The notes beneath the pieces were generated by a model. The model saw nothing but the letters and a program-made list of their open reading frames with translations. It made no database searches and was not told where the DNA came from. 38,753 nt of DNA from assembly GCA_021805775.1 (NCBI GenBank), contig JAJZED010000019.1, forward strand, positions 1 through 38,753, in the 5' to 3' direction. Positions 7,356 to 16,535 of this stretch are shown piece by piece. Origin of the DNA: a bacterium (GTDB lineage Bacteria; Vulcanimicrobiota; Vulcanimicrobiia; Vulcanimicrobiales; Vulcanimicrobiaceae). Positions within the stretch are counted from its first letter, which is position 1. Every line of letters begins with the position of its first letter. A program made the position numbers and the translations under genes.

Positions 7356-9698
7356 CTACGGCGCTCCTGGAAGGCTGATATCGATCTCGGCGCGCCTTCG
7401 ATAGCGTAGCTCGACGACCCGACTGCCCGCCGGGCTTGGAATCGTAACGAGATCGCCGCCGATCGTACGGATGCGCTCGGCGCCACCCGAAGCGAAGGCG
7501 TCGATCGAAACGCAGCGCGACGAGCACTGCAAGAGCACGCGCAGCCGCGCGCGTCGCGGATCGAGGATAAAGGTTTTCGTAAAATCGACTGGGGTTGCAG
7601 CGAGATCGGGAGCGCGATAGCGACAGATCAATACCTGCGCGGCGGCACTGCTTCGGTCTTCGCAGCGATAAGCTCGATTGAATGTCCCAGCCTCGAATGG
7701 ATGCGTAAATGCGGCGATGTAGTCGCGCTTCGAAGGTGGGGGCGGCGACGTAATATCGTCGCGAAAGAGCCCGATGCTCGTGGCCAGGTTTCGCTCGTGC
7801 CGACGATCTTCGAGCACGAAGGAGCGCGCTCCGGCATCGGCACTGACGATCAAGCGAAGACGTGCATTGTGCAGGACGTACGTCGGCGTTCCATCGGAAC
7901 GAATCGCCGCGACGAGCGCGTGCAGATCGTTATCGGCGTTCATCGGCCGCAGAGCCGGGAGCGGCGCCGTGCAGAGCATCCACGTAACGCGCGCACGCGA
8001 TGCGTTCGCGCGATCGAGGCGCCAGTCACACGCTCCGCCTGCGGGAATGCTGCGCGCCGGAATGGTGACGCGAGCCGATCCGAGGGCGAGCGTGACGTTC
8101 GGCAGCGCGCGCGGCGTTTGCGCGAGGTCGAACGCGTCGAAGAGTGCGGATCGCCGCTGGGGGCTGAGGAGGAGCGTGGCGTCCTCGATGCCGCCGTTGG
8201 TCGGTTCGATGCCATCCGCACGTGCCGCCCGCGCCGACGGAACGAGCGCTCCGCGTCGGCGATAGCGTTCTAAACGCGCGCGGACCGCAGGGAGCATGCC
8301 GGCTTCGTCGGCGATCCGTGGAAGAACGAGCGCGCGATAGCGCGCGAGCGTTCCCGGCGCGGCGAAGCGAAGGTCGACGGCGCGACAGGTAAGCGCGAGA
8401 GAGCGGCACTGCATGAACGCACGGATCGTCGCGGCGGCAAATGCGGCGACGCGCGCGTTGTTGACGGCGTGGGGAGGATACGCGCTGACCGGCCATGCGA
8501 CGGCGATATTTGCGTCGGGACGTAGGCGGGCCAGGCGGCGCGCGCCCTCCTTTTCTACGAGCGCACCGAAATCCGCCGTTGGCGCGTAACGCGCTTGTCG
8601 GGAGCCGCCCACGGAGAGGGCGGCATCCCATGCGTAGAGCGCATTCGCCCACGGCGCCTCCCAACCGGCTGGGTTCATCGTATCTTGGACCGGAAAATTG
8701 ACGATTGCGTGGGCGCCAAGTTGCAAGAGTTGGTGCAGGGCAATCGTCGTGTTTTCAGGCGCGGCCGGGCGTGGACTGGTTTCATTCGCGCCTTGAAGCC
8801 AGCCGGCTTGAAATTCGCTCTGCATGACCGCGCGGTGCGGTTCGGTTTGCAGGAGCGCGGTGGAAAAAATAAGCTGTGCGATATCGTGCGTACCGATGCG
8901 AAAGGCATCGCTCTGATACCAGTTCCCCCACGCCCACACGCCCGCTGCGGCGGGAACTTTACTCTGATAAGTATTTATGAAGAGTGGAACGTTCGGCCCG
9001 ATTTCGCGACGAACGGCTCGCTCGAGCCAGCGAATATAGGCGTGCCAATGCGGTGCCGGCCAGGTATCGTTATCGATGTATGCTCCTTGGTCGTCGTCGA
9101 GCGCGACCGCTTCGACGTCTTTCGACCAGGGGGCGATCGCTGCAAAGAGCGCGTGAAACCATCGATGGACCGCAGCGAGATGGCCTTTGTTCGCCAGCCA
9201 TTCTTGCGCGGCCGCGTCGGCGTGGGCGTTCTGGAATGTCGCCGTCGCCGGATAGCGCCCTTGAAGAATATCGTGCAGCGGCATGCGGTAGCTTTTCCGT
9301 ACGAGCAACCACGCGGGATAGCCGCCGTTGCGCCATTCGTTGCGAATAACCGGCCCCGGGCGCACGATAATACGAAAACCATCGGCTGCGATCAGCGCGA
9401 AAAGTGCGCGTACGTTTCGGCGAGGGTTGGTGCGCCCGCTAAAATCAAACGCTCCGGGGCGCGGTTCTTGAAAGTTCCACGGAATGTAGAGATCGATCGT
9501 GTTGATGCCCATTCCCCTATAGGCGCGAAGATCGGCAGCCCATTGCGAGCGTGGGGTTCGCTCGTAGAAGAAGGAGGCGGCGTAGAGAAAGTGATGGATG
9601 CCGCGGCGGTGCGCCTGCCAACCGCTCGGCGGGGGAGCGAGCGCGCCGATGAGCGCGAGCGATAGTACGAGGGATGCGTAGCGGCGCAGCGACGGCAT
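7356..9698 (-). CDS. secreted GH35-family (beta-galactosidase-like) glycosidase
   Basis: The protein is 780 residues. A signal peptide covers about residues 1-28 (MPSLRRYASLVLSLALIGALA). The TIM barrel follows with INTIDLYIPWNFQEPRPGAFDF (64-85) and VRPGPVIRNEWRNGGYPAWLL (112-132), clear GH35 landmarks. The nucleophile motif is kept as QSEFQAGW (E295). The acid/base motif, normally N-E-Y-G, reads DDDQG at 201-205, so the proton donor seems to be Asp or lost. C-terminal beta domains carry a cysteine-containing LLQCSSRCVSIDAF stretch. The family cleaves terminal beta-galactosides or related sugars; the substrate here is unknown. It lies 51 bases from the divergent esterase and next to tRNA-Leu. 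Confidence 0.85.
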   Translation of the reverse strand: MPSLRRYASLVLSLALIGALAPPPSGWQAHRRGIHHFLYAASFFYERTPRSQWAADLRAYRGMGINTIDLYIPWNFQEPRPGAFDFSGRTNPRRNVRALFALIAADGFRIIVRPGPVIRNEWRNGGYPAWLLVRKSYRMPLHDILQGRYPATATFQNAHADAAAQEWLANKGHLAAVHRWFHALFAAIAPWSKDVEAVALDDDQGAYIDNDTWPAPHWHAYIRWLERAVRREIGPNVPLFINTYQSKVPAAAGVWAWGNWYQSDAFRIGTHDIAQLIFSTALLQTEPHRAVMQSEFQAGWLQGANETSPRPAAPENTTIALHQLLQLGAHAIVNFPVQDTMNPAGWEAPWANALYAWDAALSVGGSRQARYAPTADFGALVEKEGARRLARLRPDANIAVAWPVSAYPPHAVNNARVAAFAAATIRAFMQCRSLALTCRAVDLRFAAPGTLARYRALVLPRIADEAGMLPAVRARLERYRRRGALVPSARAARADGIEPTNGGIEDATLLLSPQRRSALFDAFDLAQTPRALPNVTLALGSARVTIPARSIPAGGACDWRLDRANASRARVTWMLCTAPLPALRPMNADNDLHALVAAIRSDGTPTYVLHNARLRLIVSADAGARSFVLEDRRHERNLATSIGLFRDDITSPPPPSKRDYIAAFTHPFEAGTFNRAYRCEDRSSAAAQVLICRYRAPDLAATPVDFTKTFILDPRRARLRVLLQCSSRCVSIDAFASGGAERIRTIGGDLVTIPSPAGSRVVELRYRRRAEIDISLPGAP

Positions 9699-9749
9699 GC
9701 TCGCCTCTTCGGGTGAGGAAGCCGCGTACCTCGCGCGAAAGAAGTTCGG

Positions 9750-10784
9750 GTGTCTTTTCGAATATGGAGCGAGCTGCTCGGCCTGCGCGGGACGCTCGAT
9801 ATCTGCACGCTACGTTCGGAGGCTCTCGCGTCGGGCGTGCTCGGCGACCCGGTCGAGCGCCTCGTCGGCGTCTATCTGCCGCCGGGATACGACCCGCAGG
9901 CTTCGCGACGATATGCAACGATCTATTGCCTGCACGGGCATGGTTCGAACCTCGCAAAAGCGCTCTCGACCGGACCGTGGGAACGCAACCTCGTTCAGCA
10001 GGCCGATTCGGCGATGGTCGACGGATCTTTGCACCCGGCGATCCTCGTCCTGGTCGATGGCGCGACCCGCTTGGGTGGTTCGCAGTATGTCGATTCGATC
10101 CAGAACGGGAATGTCGCGCAGCATGTAGCAGAGGAGATCGTCGACGAGATCGATCGACGCTATCGCAGCATTTCTCGCGCGAGCGCGCGTGCGATTGTAG
10201 GAAAGTCCTCGGGAGGTTTTGGCGCGTTTCATCTCGCGGCGCAGTTCCCCAAACGTTTTTCGGCACTGGCATCGATAGCGGGGGATAGTTATTTCCGCTT
10301 GACGATGCCGATGCTCTTTCCGGCGGCGCAACGCTCGTTCGAGCGACACGATGGTGACCTGGCGGCATTTCTCGAAGAATTCGAGCGCGAACCATTGCGC
10401 AGCGATGAAAATTACGCCGCGCTTTTTATTTTGGCATGCGCTGCGGCATACTCGCCGCGCTCGAACAAAGCGCTTGATGTTGCATTCCCATTCGACCTTC
10501 GCAGCGGAGAGATCGATGAGGAGATCTTTGCCCGTTGGCTCGCCTTCGACCCCGCAGAGTATGATGCCGACAAAAGAACCGCCCTTGCGGGGCTATCGCT
10601 CTGCTATCTCGACGCCGGGCGCCGCGACGAATATGGGCTCGATATCGCCGCCCGAATCTTGGCGCGGCGCCTCAGCCTCAGCGGGCTTCGCGTGCGAAGC
10701 GAGGAATTTCCCGGCGGTCATCGCAACACTAGCGGGCGCTATATCGGCGCTTTCACCGCGCTTCTCGAGGTACTCGACCGTTGA
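9750..10784 (+). CDS. esterase of the EstA/PHB-depolymerase-like alpha/beta hydrolase group
   Basis: The protein is 344 residues starting at GTG 9750, the only suitable start before the conserved part; GAAAGAAG upstream is a weak ribosome binding site. The core reads VYLPPGYDPQASRRYATIYCLHGHGSN, then the nucleophile elbow GKSSGGFGAF (S154), an acidic candidate in YLDAGRRDEY, and the catalytic His in FPGGHRN near the end. This is the layout of the esterase D / enterochelin-esterase-like family, which hydrolyses small esters. No signal peptide, so probably cytoplasmic. The stop overlaps the next gene by 4 bases (TTGA). Close divergence from the secreted glycosidase suggests shared carbohydrate-ester use; that is inference. 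Confidence 0.85.
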   Translation: MSFRIWSELLGLRGTLDICTLRSEALASGVLGDPVERLVGVYLPPGYDPQASRRYATIYCLHGHGSNLAKALSTGPWERNLVQQADSAMVDGSLHPAILVLVDGATRLGGSQYVDSIQNGNVAQHVAEEIVDEIDRRYRSISRASARAIVGKSSGGFGAFHLAAQFPKRFSALASIAGDSYFRLTMPMLFPAAQRSFERHDGDLAAFLEEFEREPLRSDENYAALFILACAAAYSPRSNKALDVAFPFDLRSGEIDEEIFARWLAFDPAEYDADKRTALAGLSLCYLDAGRRDEYGLDIAARILARRLSLSGLRVRSEEFPGGHRNTSGRYIGAFTALLEVLDR

Positions 10785-11362
10785 TTTCTCGCAGATTTAT
10801 GCTCTCGCTGTTCGCCGTCATCGTGTTCGCAAGTGCGCCGGTTGGGGCGACGCTTCAGTCGCCTCCGCCGGCTACCTTGGCTCAGCGGACCTACAATGAC
10901 CCCGCAATGCATTATGTCGCTCCCGAAGGTGTCGCGCTTATCGGCATGCGTCAGGTGCCGTATCAAACGGCCTCGCACATGACGCCAGTGGCAATATGGG
11001 CATTGGGTATCGGAAAGTCGAATGCGCGCGTTATTTCGTTGGCCTTCGAGCGTTTCTCCCATGGCTCGCTGCGCGGTTTTTATACAACCTATATCAACGA
11101 ACTCCGCAGTGCCTCAAATGGCAGTACGTTCGTGCGTCGCGAGCATGCGATCCTCGTCAACGGTATGCCGGCCTACTGGCTAAAAATCAGCTCCGGCGAA
11201 GGGCTCTCACAGATGCGGTCGTATGCGTACGTTTGGTACGACGGCGTCCGAGGCGTCGTACTTTCCGAGCAAGCGCGTGCCGGTAAAATCAGCGAACGTC
11301 AGGCGAAACGGGATCTCGCCGGAGCGAGCGCCGTCGCCTACCCGGTCGGACGCCCCTATTAG
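10781..11362 (+). CDS. small exported protein of unknown function
   Basis: The protein is 193 residues. It starts at TTG 10781 and overlaps the esterase stop as TTGA, a coupled arrangement. Residues 1-23 (MISRRFMLSLFAVIVFASAPVGA) are a good signal peptide. The mature part, with NDPAMHYVAPEGVALIG and later EHAILVNGMPAYWLKISSG, is beta-rich and resembles the small periplasmic proteins that follow a PsbP/TPP-like or lipocalin-like pattern, but I cannot assign a family. Its stop shares four bases with the convergent cystathionine gamma-lyase gene. Confidence 0.7.
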   Translation: MISRRFMLSLFAVIVFASAPVGATLQSPPPATLAQRTYNDPAMHYVAPEGVALIGMRQVPYQTASHMTPVAIWALGIGKSNARVISLAFERFSHGSLRGFYTTYINELRSASNGSTFVRREHAILVNGMPAYWLKISSGEGLSQMRSYAYVWYDGVRGVVLSEQARAGKISERQAKRDLAGASAVAYPVGRPY

Positions 11363-12510
11363 GGAGCCGCGCTTCGCTCGATAGCGTGCCGTAGATCGGC
11401 GATGAGATCGTCGCAGTCTTCGATGCCGACCGAGAGACGTAGGAGCCCGTCGGTGACGCCGCGTCGCTCGCGATCTTCTTTCGGTATCGATCCGTGCGTC
11501 ATGCGCGCGGGATGACAGAGCAGCGACTCAACTCCGCCGAGGGATTCGGCGAGGCTGAAGAGCTTCGTCTCGCGAGCGAAGGCGAAAGCTCGATCGGCAG
11601 GCCCTCGTAACACAAAGCTCACCATGCCGCCGAACCCGCTCATTTGCGCTTTTGCAATCGTATGCTGCGGGTGGCTCGGCAAGCCGGGGTAGTAAACGCG
11701 CTCGACTTCATCGTGCCGATCGAGAAAGTCGGCGACGCGCGCTGCGTTCGCCGCGTGTTCGCGCATCCGGATGGCTAAAGTTTTCGCTCCGCGCATCGTC
11801 AACCATGCATCGTGCGGTCCCGGGACCCCGCCGACGGCATTTTGATGGAACTTTATCGCGTCGTGCAGATCGGATCGATCGGTTATCGCCGCACCGCCGA
11901 CGACATCGGAGTGACCGCCGATATACTTTGTGGTCGAATGCACGACGACGTCGGCACCCAGTTCCAGCGGCTGCTGAAAATACGGCGATGCAAAAGTGTT
12001 ATCGACGACAACGACGGTACGCTGCGGATCGCGGAGCGCACAGACCGCCGCGATGTCGACAATTTTTAGTAACGGATTGGTCGGCGTCTCGATCCAAATC
12101 AGCTTCGTATCTTGCCGAATTGCCGAACGGACGGCTGCGAGATCGCTCATATCGACGTAGGTGAACGACATTCCATAGCGTTCCAAAACGCGGGAGAAGA
12201 GCCGGTACGTTCCTCCGTACAGATCGTCGGTAACGACGATATGATCCCCGGCACTGCAAAGATTTAATACTGCCGCCGTCGCCGCCATGCCGCTGGAAAA
12301 TGCGCTGCAATAGCGCGCGCTCTCCAGCGAGGCCAACTGTGCCTCCAAGGCGCTGCGCGTCGGATTGACGGTGCGGCTGTAATCAAAGCCGCGGTGTTCG
12401 CCGACGGCGCTCTGCGTGTAGGTCGAGGTTTGATAGATGGGAACGATCGTCGCGCCGGTCGTCGGGTCGGCCTCTTGGCCGACGTGGATCGCTCGGGTAC
12501 TAAATTTCAT
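11359..12510 (-). CDS. cystathionine gamma-lyase / gamma-synthase (Cys/Met metabolism PLP enzyme)
   Basis: The protein is 383 residues from ATG 12510, which places the family start MKFSTRAIHVGQEADPTTGA at the N-terminus; the open frame further upstream overlaps the cbs gene and is not used. The PLP site is HSTTKYIGGHSD (Schiff-base Lys), with YSRTVNPTRSALE and FSSGMAA upstream and SLGGVESLLCHPA downstream, all diagnostic of the trans-sulfuration family. Lyase and synthase cannot be separated safely by eye, but tight linkage with a CBS-domain cystathionine beta-synthase 10 bases upstream favours the lyase, making cysteine from cystathionine in the cytoplasm. Confidence 0.93.
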   Translation of the reverse strand: MKFSTRAIHVGQEADPTTGATIVPIYQTSTYTQSAVGEHRGFDYSRTVNPTRSALEAQLASLESARYCSAFSSGMAATAAVLNLCSAGDHIVVTDDLYGGTYRLFSRVLERYGMSFTYVDMSDLAAVRSAIRQDTKLIWIETPTNPLLKIVDIAAVCALRDPQRTVVVVDNTFASPYFQQPLELGADVVVHSTTKYIGGHSDVVGGAAITDRSDLHDAIKFHQNAVGGVPGPHDAWLTMRGAKTLAIRMREHAANAARVADFLDRHDEVERVYYPGLPSHPQHTIAKAQMSGFGGMVSFVLRGPADRAFAFARETKLFSLAESLGGVESLLCHPARMTHGSIPKEDRERRGVTDGLLRLSVGIEDCDDLIADLRHAIERSAAP

Positions 12511-12520
12511 GAACGCGCCC

Positions 12521-13918
12521 TTACCCCGCCGCCTCCGGGCTACCGGAGAGAAAACTGATGATATCCTGTCGCGTGACGACGCCGACGGGTTCGTCTGCAT
12601 CGGTGACGACGATCGCGTGATTGGCCAAAGTGAGCAACTTATACGCGCTTTCCAACGGCTCGGCGCTATCGAGGGACGGGAAGGGGCGCCCCATGACTTC
12701 GGCGACCTGTCGATGCACGATATCGCTGCGGTCGAAGACCGCCTGCATCACGGCGACGTCGTTTACGCTCCCGATCTGCTCCTTGCCGCGCATAATCGGA
12801 ATCTGCGAGATTTCATACGTGCGTAGAATATCGAGTGCGCGTTGAACCGTCTCGCGTTCGTCGAGGACGATCATCGGCGGGAGTGGCGTCTTACTGCGAA
12901 GGACGTCGGCGACCGTCGCTCGTCGTTTCCCTTCAGCGAGAAAACCGTTCGCAATCATCCACTCGTCGTTGAAGATCTTCGACATGTATCCCCGGCCGGA
13001 ATCGGGGAATATCACGACGACGACGGCATCGTCGGGGAGCGATTTCGCGAGTTGGATGGCGGTAACGGCGGCGGTGCCCGATGAACCGCCGACGAGCAGG
13101 CCTTCTTCGCGCGTAATGCGGCGCGCCATAAGAAAAGAATCGCGGTCGGATACGCGGACCATTTCATCGATGACTTTCAGGTCGACGGTTTCGGGAAGAT
13201 AGTTCATCCCGATGCCCTCGACGGCATACGAGCGCGGCGTATCGCCGGAGTAAATCGAACCTTCGGGGTCGGCGCCGACGACGTGAATCTTCGCATTGCG
13301 TTCTTTCAGATAGCGGGCGGTGCCGGAGATCGTTCCCCCGGTGCCGATGCCGGCGACGAAATGCGTCAGCGTGCCGCGTGTCTGCTCCCAAATTTCCGGA
13401 CCGGTCGTTGCGTAATGCGCGTCGGGATTGTGGTGATTGTGAAATTGGTTCGGCTGAAAAGCGCCGGCGATCTCTGCAGCCAAGCGATTGGCGACGCCGT
13501 AGTAGGATTCGGGAGAATCCGACGGCACGTTCGTCGGGGTCACGACGACTTCGGCACCGTATGCTTTGAGCAAATCGATCTTCTCGCGCGACATTTTGTC
13601 GGGCATGACCAAGATGCAGCGATATCCGCGAATCGCCGCGGCCATCGCCAGCCCACTGCCGGTGTTCCCGCTGGTCGGTTCGACGATCGTGCCGCCGGGC
13701 TTGAGCAAGCCGGCCTTCTCGGCGGCCTCGAGCATAGCAACGGCCGGGCGGTCTTTTATACTACCGCCGGGATTCATATACTCAACTTTTGCGAGAACGA
13801 GGCAGCGCGCACCATCGGTGACGCTGTTCAGCCGTACGAGCGGCGTGTGGCCGATAGCGGCGAGGGCATCGGCGCAGTAATCCGGCCGAAGAGCGGGTTC
13901 GATCGATGGGCTTTGCAT
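12521..13918 (-). CDS. cbs: cystathionine beta-synthase with C-terminal CBS domain pair
   Basis: The protein is 465 residues. The catalytic PLP fold II domain has NPGGSIKDRPA with the cofactor Lys at K55, the phosphate-binding loop GIGTGGTISG and PTSGNTGSGLA. The C-terminal 125 residues hold two CBS motifs: VLRSKTPLPPMIVLDERETVQRALDIL and the repeat ending AIVVTDADEPVGVVTRQDIISFL. The enzyme condenses serine (or an activated serine) with homocysteine to cystathionine; CBS domains often bind adenosyl ligands and regulate activity. GAGG precedes ATG 13918. With the downstream gene it forms a two-gene reverse transsulfuration operon. Confidence 0.95.
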   Translation of the reverse strand: MQSPSIEPALRPDYCADALAAIGHTPLVRLNSVTDGARCLVLAKVEYMNPGGSIKDRPAVAMLEAAEKAGLLKPGGTIVEPTSGNTGSGLAMAAAIRGYRCILVMPDKMSREKIDLLKAYGAEVVVTPTNVPSDSPESYYGVANRLAAEIAGAFQPNQFHNHHNPDAHYATTGPEIWEQTRGTLTHFVAGIGTGGTISGTARYLKERNAKIHVVGADPEGSIYSGDTPRSYAVEGIGMNYLPETVDLKVIDEMVRVSDRDSFLMARRITREEGLLVGGSSGTAAVTAIQLAKSLPDDAVVVVIFPDSGRGYMSKIFNDEWMIANGFLAEGKRRATVADVLRSKTPLPPMIVLDERETVQRALDILRTYEISQIPIMRGKEQIGSVNDVAVMQAVFDRSDIVHRQVAEVMGRPFPSLDSAEPLESAYKLLTLANHAIVVTDADEPVGVVTRQDIISFLSGSPEAAG

Positions 13919-14009
13919 AGCGCCTCGGGCTTCTTACTGCGGTTGCCCGCTGCCTGCGTCGGCGCGGTCGCGCAGGGGTGCGACGTGCGGCACGATAATC
14001 CAGTGGGGT

Positions 14010-14408
14010 ATGAAGGCTCTCCTGCGCGGATTCGCGTTTCTCGCAATCGCAGCGATCCTCGGCGGATGTAACGATGGGGCGCTACCCCCGGGGGCATCCT
14101 ATGCCTCTCTCTCGGGGACCGTGCTCGATGCGGCAACGAACCAACCAATCGCCGGTGCGACCGTTACGCTCGATACGGTGCTTACGGTAACGAGCGATGC
14201 AGCCGGTCATTTTACCTTTGCGAAAATTCCGACCGGCGATTTTGATTATACGGTGCAGGCGCCGGGTTATGCGACCATGAGTTCCAGCGGAAGCGCGACG
14301 CCCGGAAAGCCGAGTGCGATCGTCGTTCGGCTCAGCGCGAAGCCGACGCCGGCTACCCCCGGAACAGCGACGCCCTCTTCGCCACCACGCGATCGATCGT
14401 CTCGATAA
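14010..14408 (+). CDS. small lipoprotein with carboxypeptidase-regulatory-like domain
   Basis: The protein is 132 residues. The N-terminus MKALLRGFAFLAIAAILGGC is a lipoprotein signal with lipobox LGGC, cleaved before C20. The rest, SLSGTVLDAATNQPIAGATVTL ... DAAGHFTFAKIPTGDFDYTVQAPGY, is one carboxypeptidase-regulatory-like (CarboxypepD_reg, transthyretin-like) beta-sandwich, usually for surface binding. A Pro/Thr-rich tail follows. Its last 56 bases overlap the convergent yvcK gene. The same kind of domain occurs at the end of the DUF4382 lipoprotein at 19989-20918. Confidence 0.85.
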   Translation: MKALLRGFAFLAIAAILGGCNDGALPPGASYASLSGTVLDAATNQPIAGATVTLDTVLTVTSDAAGHFTFAKIPTGDFDYTVQAPGYATMSSSGSATPGKPSAIVVRLSAKPTPATPGTATPSSPPRDRSSR

Positions 14409-15657
14409 CCGCTTCGGCGAGACGCTCGGGGTCGTGGCGCACGTGTTCGGATTCACTCATAACCGCGGCGACGATCGGTTCGACGCCGAGGGCTCGAATC
14501 GCCGACTCGTCGTTCTCGACCGGTAACTGCCCCTCGACTGCATAGAGATCGAGGAGGCGGCGCGGGCGCTGCGCGTTGACGAGCGCGTAATCGCAGATCC
14601 TCGCGCCGCCGTATCGCTGTAGCGCGGCGACGTGCTGTGAAGCGCTCATCGCTCCGGTCTCACCGGGCTGCGTCATGACGTTGCAAACGTAAATTTTGAC
14701 GGCGTGCGCCGCGGCGATCTCGGCGGCGATTCGATCGACCAGCAGATTCGGAATGATCGACGTGAAGAGCGAGCCGGGCCCGAGAACGATCGCATCTGCA
14801 TCGCGGATCGCTTCGACGACCTCGTCGAGCGGCTTGACGTCGGCCGGCTCGAGAAAGAGACGATCGATCGGGCGCGGACTTTTACCGACCTCGGATTCGC
14901 CACGAAGAACCGTTTTGTCGTCGAGTTCGGCGCAGAGGGTAGCAAAGCGTAGCGTCGAGGGAAGGACGCGCCCGACGACGCTGAGGACGCGACTCGATTC
15001 CTTGATTGCACTATCGAAATTCCCCGTAATTCCCGTCATCGCTGCGATGAAGAGATTCCCGAATGAATGCCCTTCGAGGCCCTCGCCGTCGGAGAATCGA
15101 TAGCGGAAAAGATCGGTTACCAACGCTTCATCGTCGGCGAGCGCGACGAGGCAGTTGCGAATATCTCCCGGAGGAAGCACGCCGAGCTCTTTCTGCAAGC
15201 GCCCCGAGGAGCCGCCATCGTCGCTGACGGTGACGACCGCAGTGAGGTTGCTGGTATGAGCTTTGAGCCCGCGCAGCAGCGTCGAAAGCCCGGTGCCGCC
15301 GCCGATGGCGACGATTTTGTATCCCTGGGCAAGTTTGAAGCGGCGCAGGCGCCCTAACGGATCGGTGCGCGGTTCGCGGGCCGAGCGCGCGACCGCGCGA
15401 ACGCTAAAATAGAGGCCGAGCGCCATCAATGCGATGCCGATAGCGATGAACGCCGTCGTCAAAAAGGACGGCGGCATGAGATCGACGACGAACGCATCGA
15501 GCATTTCGTCGAGTCGAAAATGTATGCCGGATGCGACGACGATGCGGTTCGCCGCATCCAAGATGAAGAACAACCCGAGGAGCGCGACGAACATCCAACG
15601 CTTGATTCCGAACCCGGGGAGAATCCATTGTGCGCCGGTGAGTATTCGCGAGCGCAT
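14353..15657 (-). CDS. yvcK: YvcK/CofD-family gluconeogenesis factor with N-terminal membrane segments
   Basis: The protein is 434 residues from ATG 15657, which overlaps the rapZ stop by one base (TAATG). Two membrane helices lie at about residues 20-42 and 65-85 (FVALLGLFFILDA and TTAFIAIGIALMALGLYFSV). The CofD-like domain then begins KIVAIGGGTGLSTLLRGLK and continues VTVSDDGGSSGRLQ, PPGDIRNCLVAL, DAIVLGPGSLFTSIIPNLLV and YVCNVMTQPGETG, all family landmarks. YvcK binds UDP-sugars and is required for cell-wall precursor supply during growth on gluconeogenic carbon. The rapZ-yvcK order is the standard one; whiA, often third, is absent. Confidence 0.93.
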   Translation of the reverse strand: MRSRILTGAQWILPGFGIKRWMFVALLGLFFILDAANRIVVASGIHFRLDEMLDAFVVDLMPPSFLTTAFIAIGIALMALGLYFSVRAVARSAREPRTDPLGRLRRFKLAQGYKIVAIGGGTGLSTLLRGLKAHTSNLTAVVTVSDDGGSSGRLQKELGVLPPGDIRNCLVALADDEALVTDLFRYRFSDGEGLEGHSFGNLFIAAMTGITGNFDSAIKESSRVLSVVGRVLPSTLRFATLCAELDDKTVLRGESEVGKSPRPIDRLFLEPADVKPLDEVVEAIRDADAIVLGPGSLFTSIIPNLLVDRIAAEIAAAHAVKIYVCNVMTQPGETGAMSASQHVAALQRYGGARICDYALVNAQRPRRLLDLYAVEGQLPVENDESAIRALGVEPIVAAVMSESEHVRHDPERLAEAVIETIDRVVAKRASLFRG

Positions 15658-16535
15658 TAGCGGCCGATATCCCGCGCCGCGACGGTGCATTCAAATCCGT
15701 CGGCGATATCCGCGCAGGTGCTGCTCAGGCGGCGCGCGACATAGAGCGAGCGGTGCCGACCGCCGGTGCAGCCGATGCCGATGGTAACGCGCGTTTTCCC
15801 TTCGCGTCGGTAGAGCGGAAGAAGAAACGCGATCAGCTCGCGCGCGCGGTGAAGAAAGGGTTCCAGGGTATCGTCGCCTTCGATGAACTTTGCGACCGAG
15901 GGATCGCTTCCGAGGCGTTCGCGCAACTCGGGGTCGTAATTCGGATTGGCGAGAAAACGTACGTCGAAGAGCAGATCGAGTTCGGGCGGCAAACCGTACT
16001 TGAACCCGAATGCGAGAAAGCTCACCTCGAGAGGCCCGCCGAGGCCGCTGCCGACAGCGTTCGTAACGCGAGCGCGTAATTCCGAGAGCGTCATCGCATC
16101 GGTTTCGATCGTGGTCGTGGCGATATCGTGGATCGGTGCGAGGGCGGTTCGTTCGCGCGCGATCGCCTCTGCGAGCGTGACCCCGGGGCTGAGGCGATGC
16201 CGACGCCGCGTCTCGCTGAATCGCCCGACGAGGGCACGCTCGCCGGCCTCGAGGAAGAGGACGTCGAGGCGAGCGACCTGCGCGCGTAGCGCATCGATGC
16301 GGGTAACGAAGGCTGCGACTTCGCCCTCGGGGAGTGCGAACGAGAGCGCGACCCGGGTGGTGCCGCGCCGATGAAAATGCTCGAGGGTCGCGTCGAGAAG
16401 ATCGGCGGGAAGTTGGGCGACGCAAGCGAAGCCGATATCCTCGAGGATCTTGAGCGACTGCGTTACGCCCGCGCCGGAGAGGCCCGCAGCGATAACCAGG
16501 TGGAGCTCGGGAAACCGTGATGCAGGAGTCGGCAT
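15657..16535 (-). CDS. rapZ: RapZ/YvcJ-family protein with degenerate P-loop
   Basis: The protein is 292 residues from ATG 16535. RapZ/YvcJ proteins are nucleotide-binding and in E. coli act as an RNase adaptor in amino-sugar control. The C-terminal half is well conserved: SFLAFGFKYGLPPELDLLFDVRFLANP, then GIGCTGGRHRSLYVARRL, and the middle has VLFLEAGERALVGRFSETRRRHRL. The N-terminal P-loop, usually GxSGAGKS/T, reads GLSGAGVTQ at 18-26: the phosphate-binding Lys is Val24. The following DNLPP motif is AQLPA. ATP or GTP binding is therefore doubtful while the C-terminal binding module is intact. It is coupled to yvcK, and its ATG interlocks with the ATG of the divergent DUF2203 gene. Confidence 0.92.
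   Translation of the reverse strand: MPTPASRFPELHLVIAAGLSGAGVTQSLKILEDIGFACVAQLPADLLDATLEHFHRRGTTRVALSFALPEGEVAAFVTRIDALRAQVARLDVLFLEAGERALVGRFSETRRRHRLSPGVTLAEAIARERTALAPIHDIATTTIETDAMTLSELRARVTNAVGSGLGGPLEVSFLAFGFKYGLPPELDLLFDVRFLANPNYDPELRERLGSDPSVAKFIEGDDTLEPFLHRARELIAFLLPLYRREGKTRVTIGIGCTGGRHRSLYVARRLSSTCADIADGFECTVAARDIGR

Noticed and set aside
8595-9665. 356-codon plus-strand frame inside the GH35 gene
   Set aside because: It mirrors a conserved glycosidase with signal peptide and catalytic motifs; the composition is Arg/Gly-rich without a domain.
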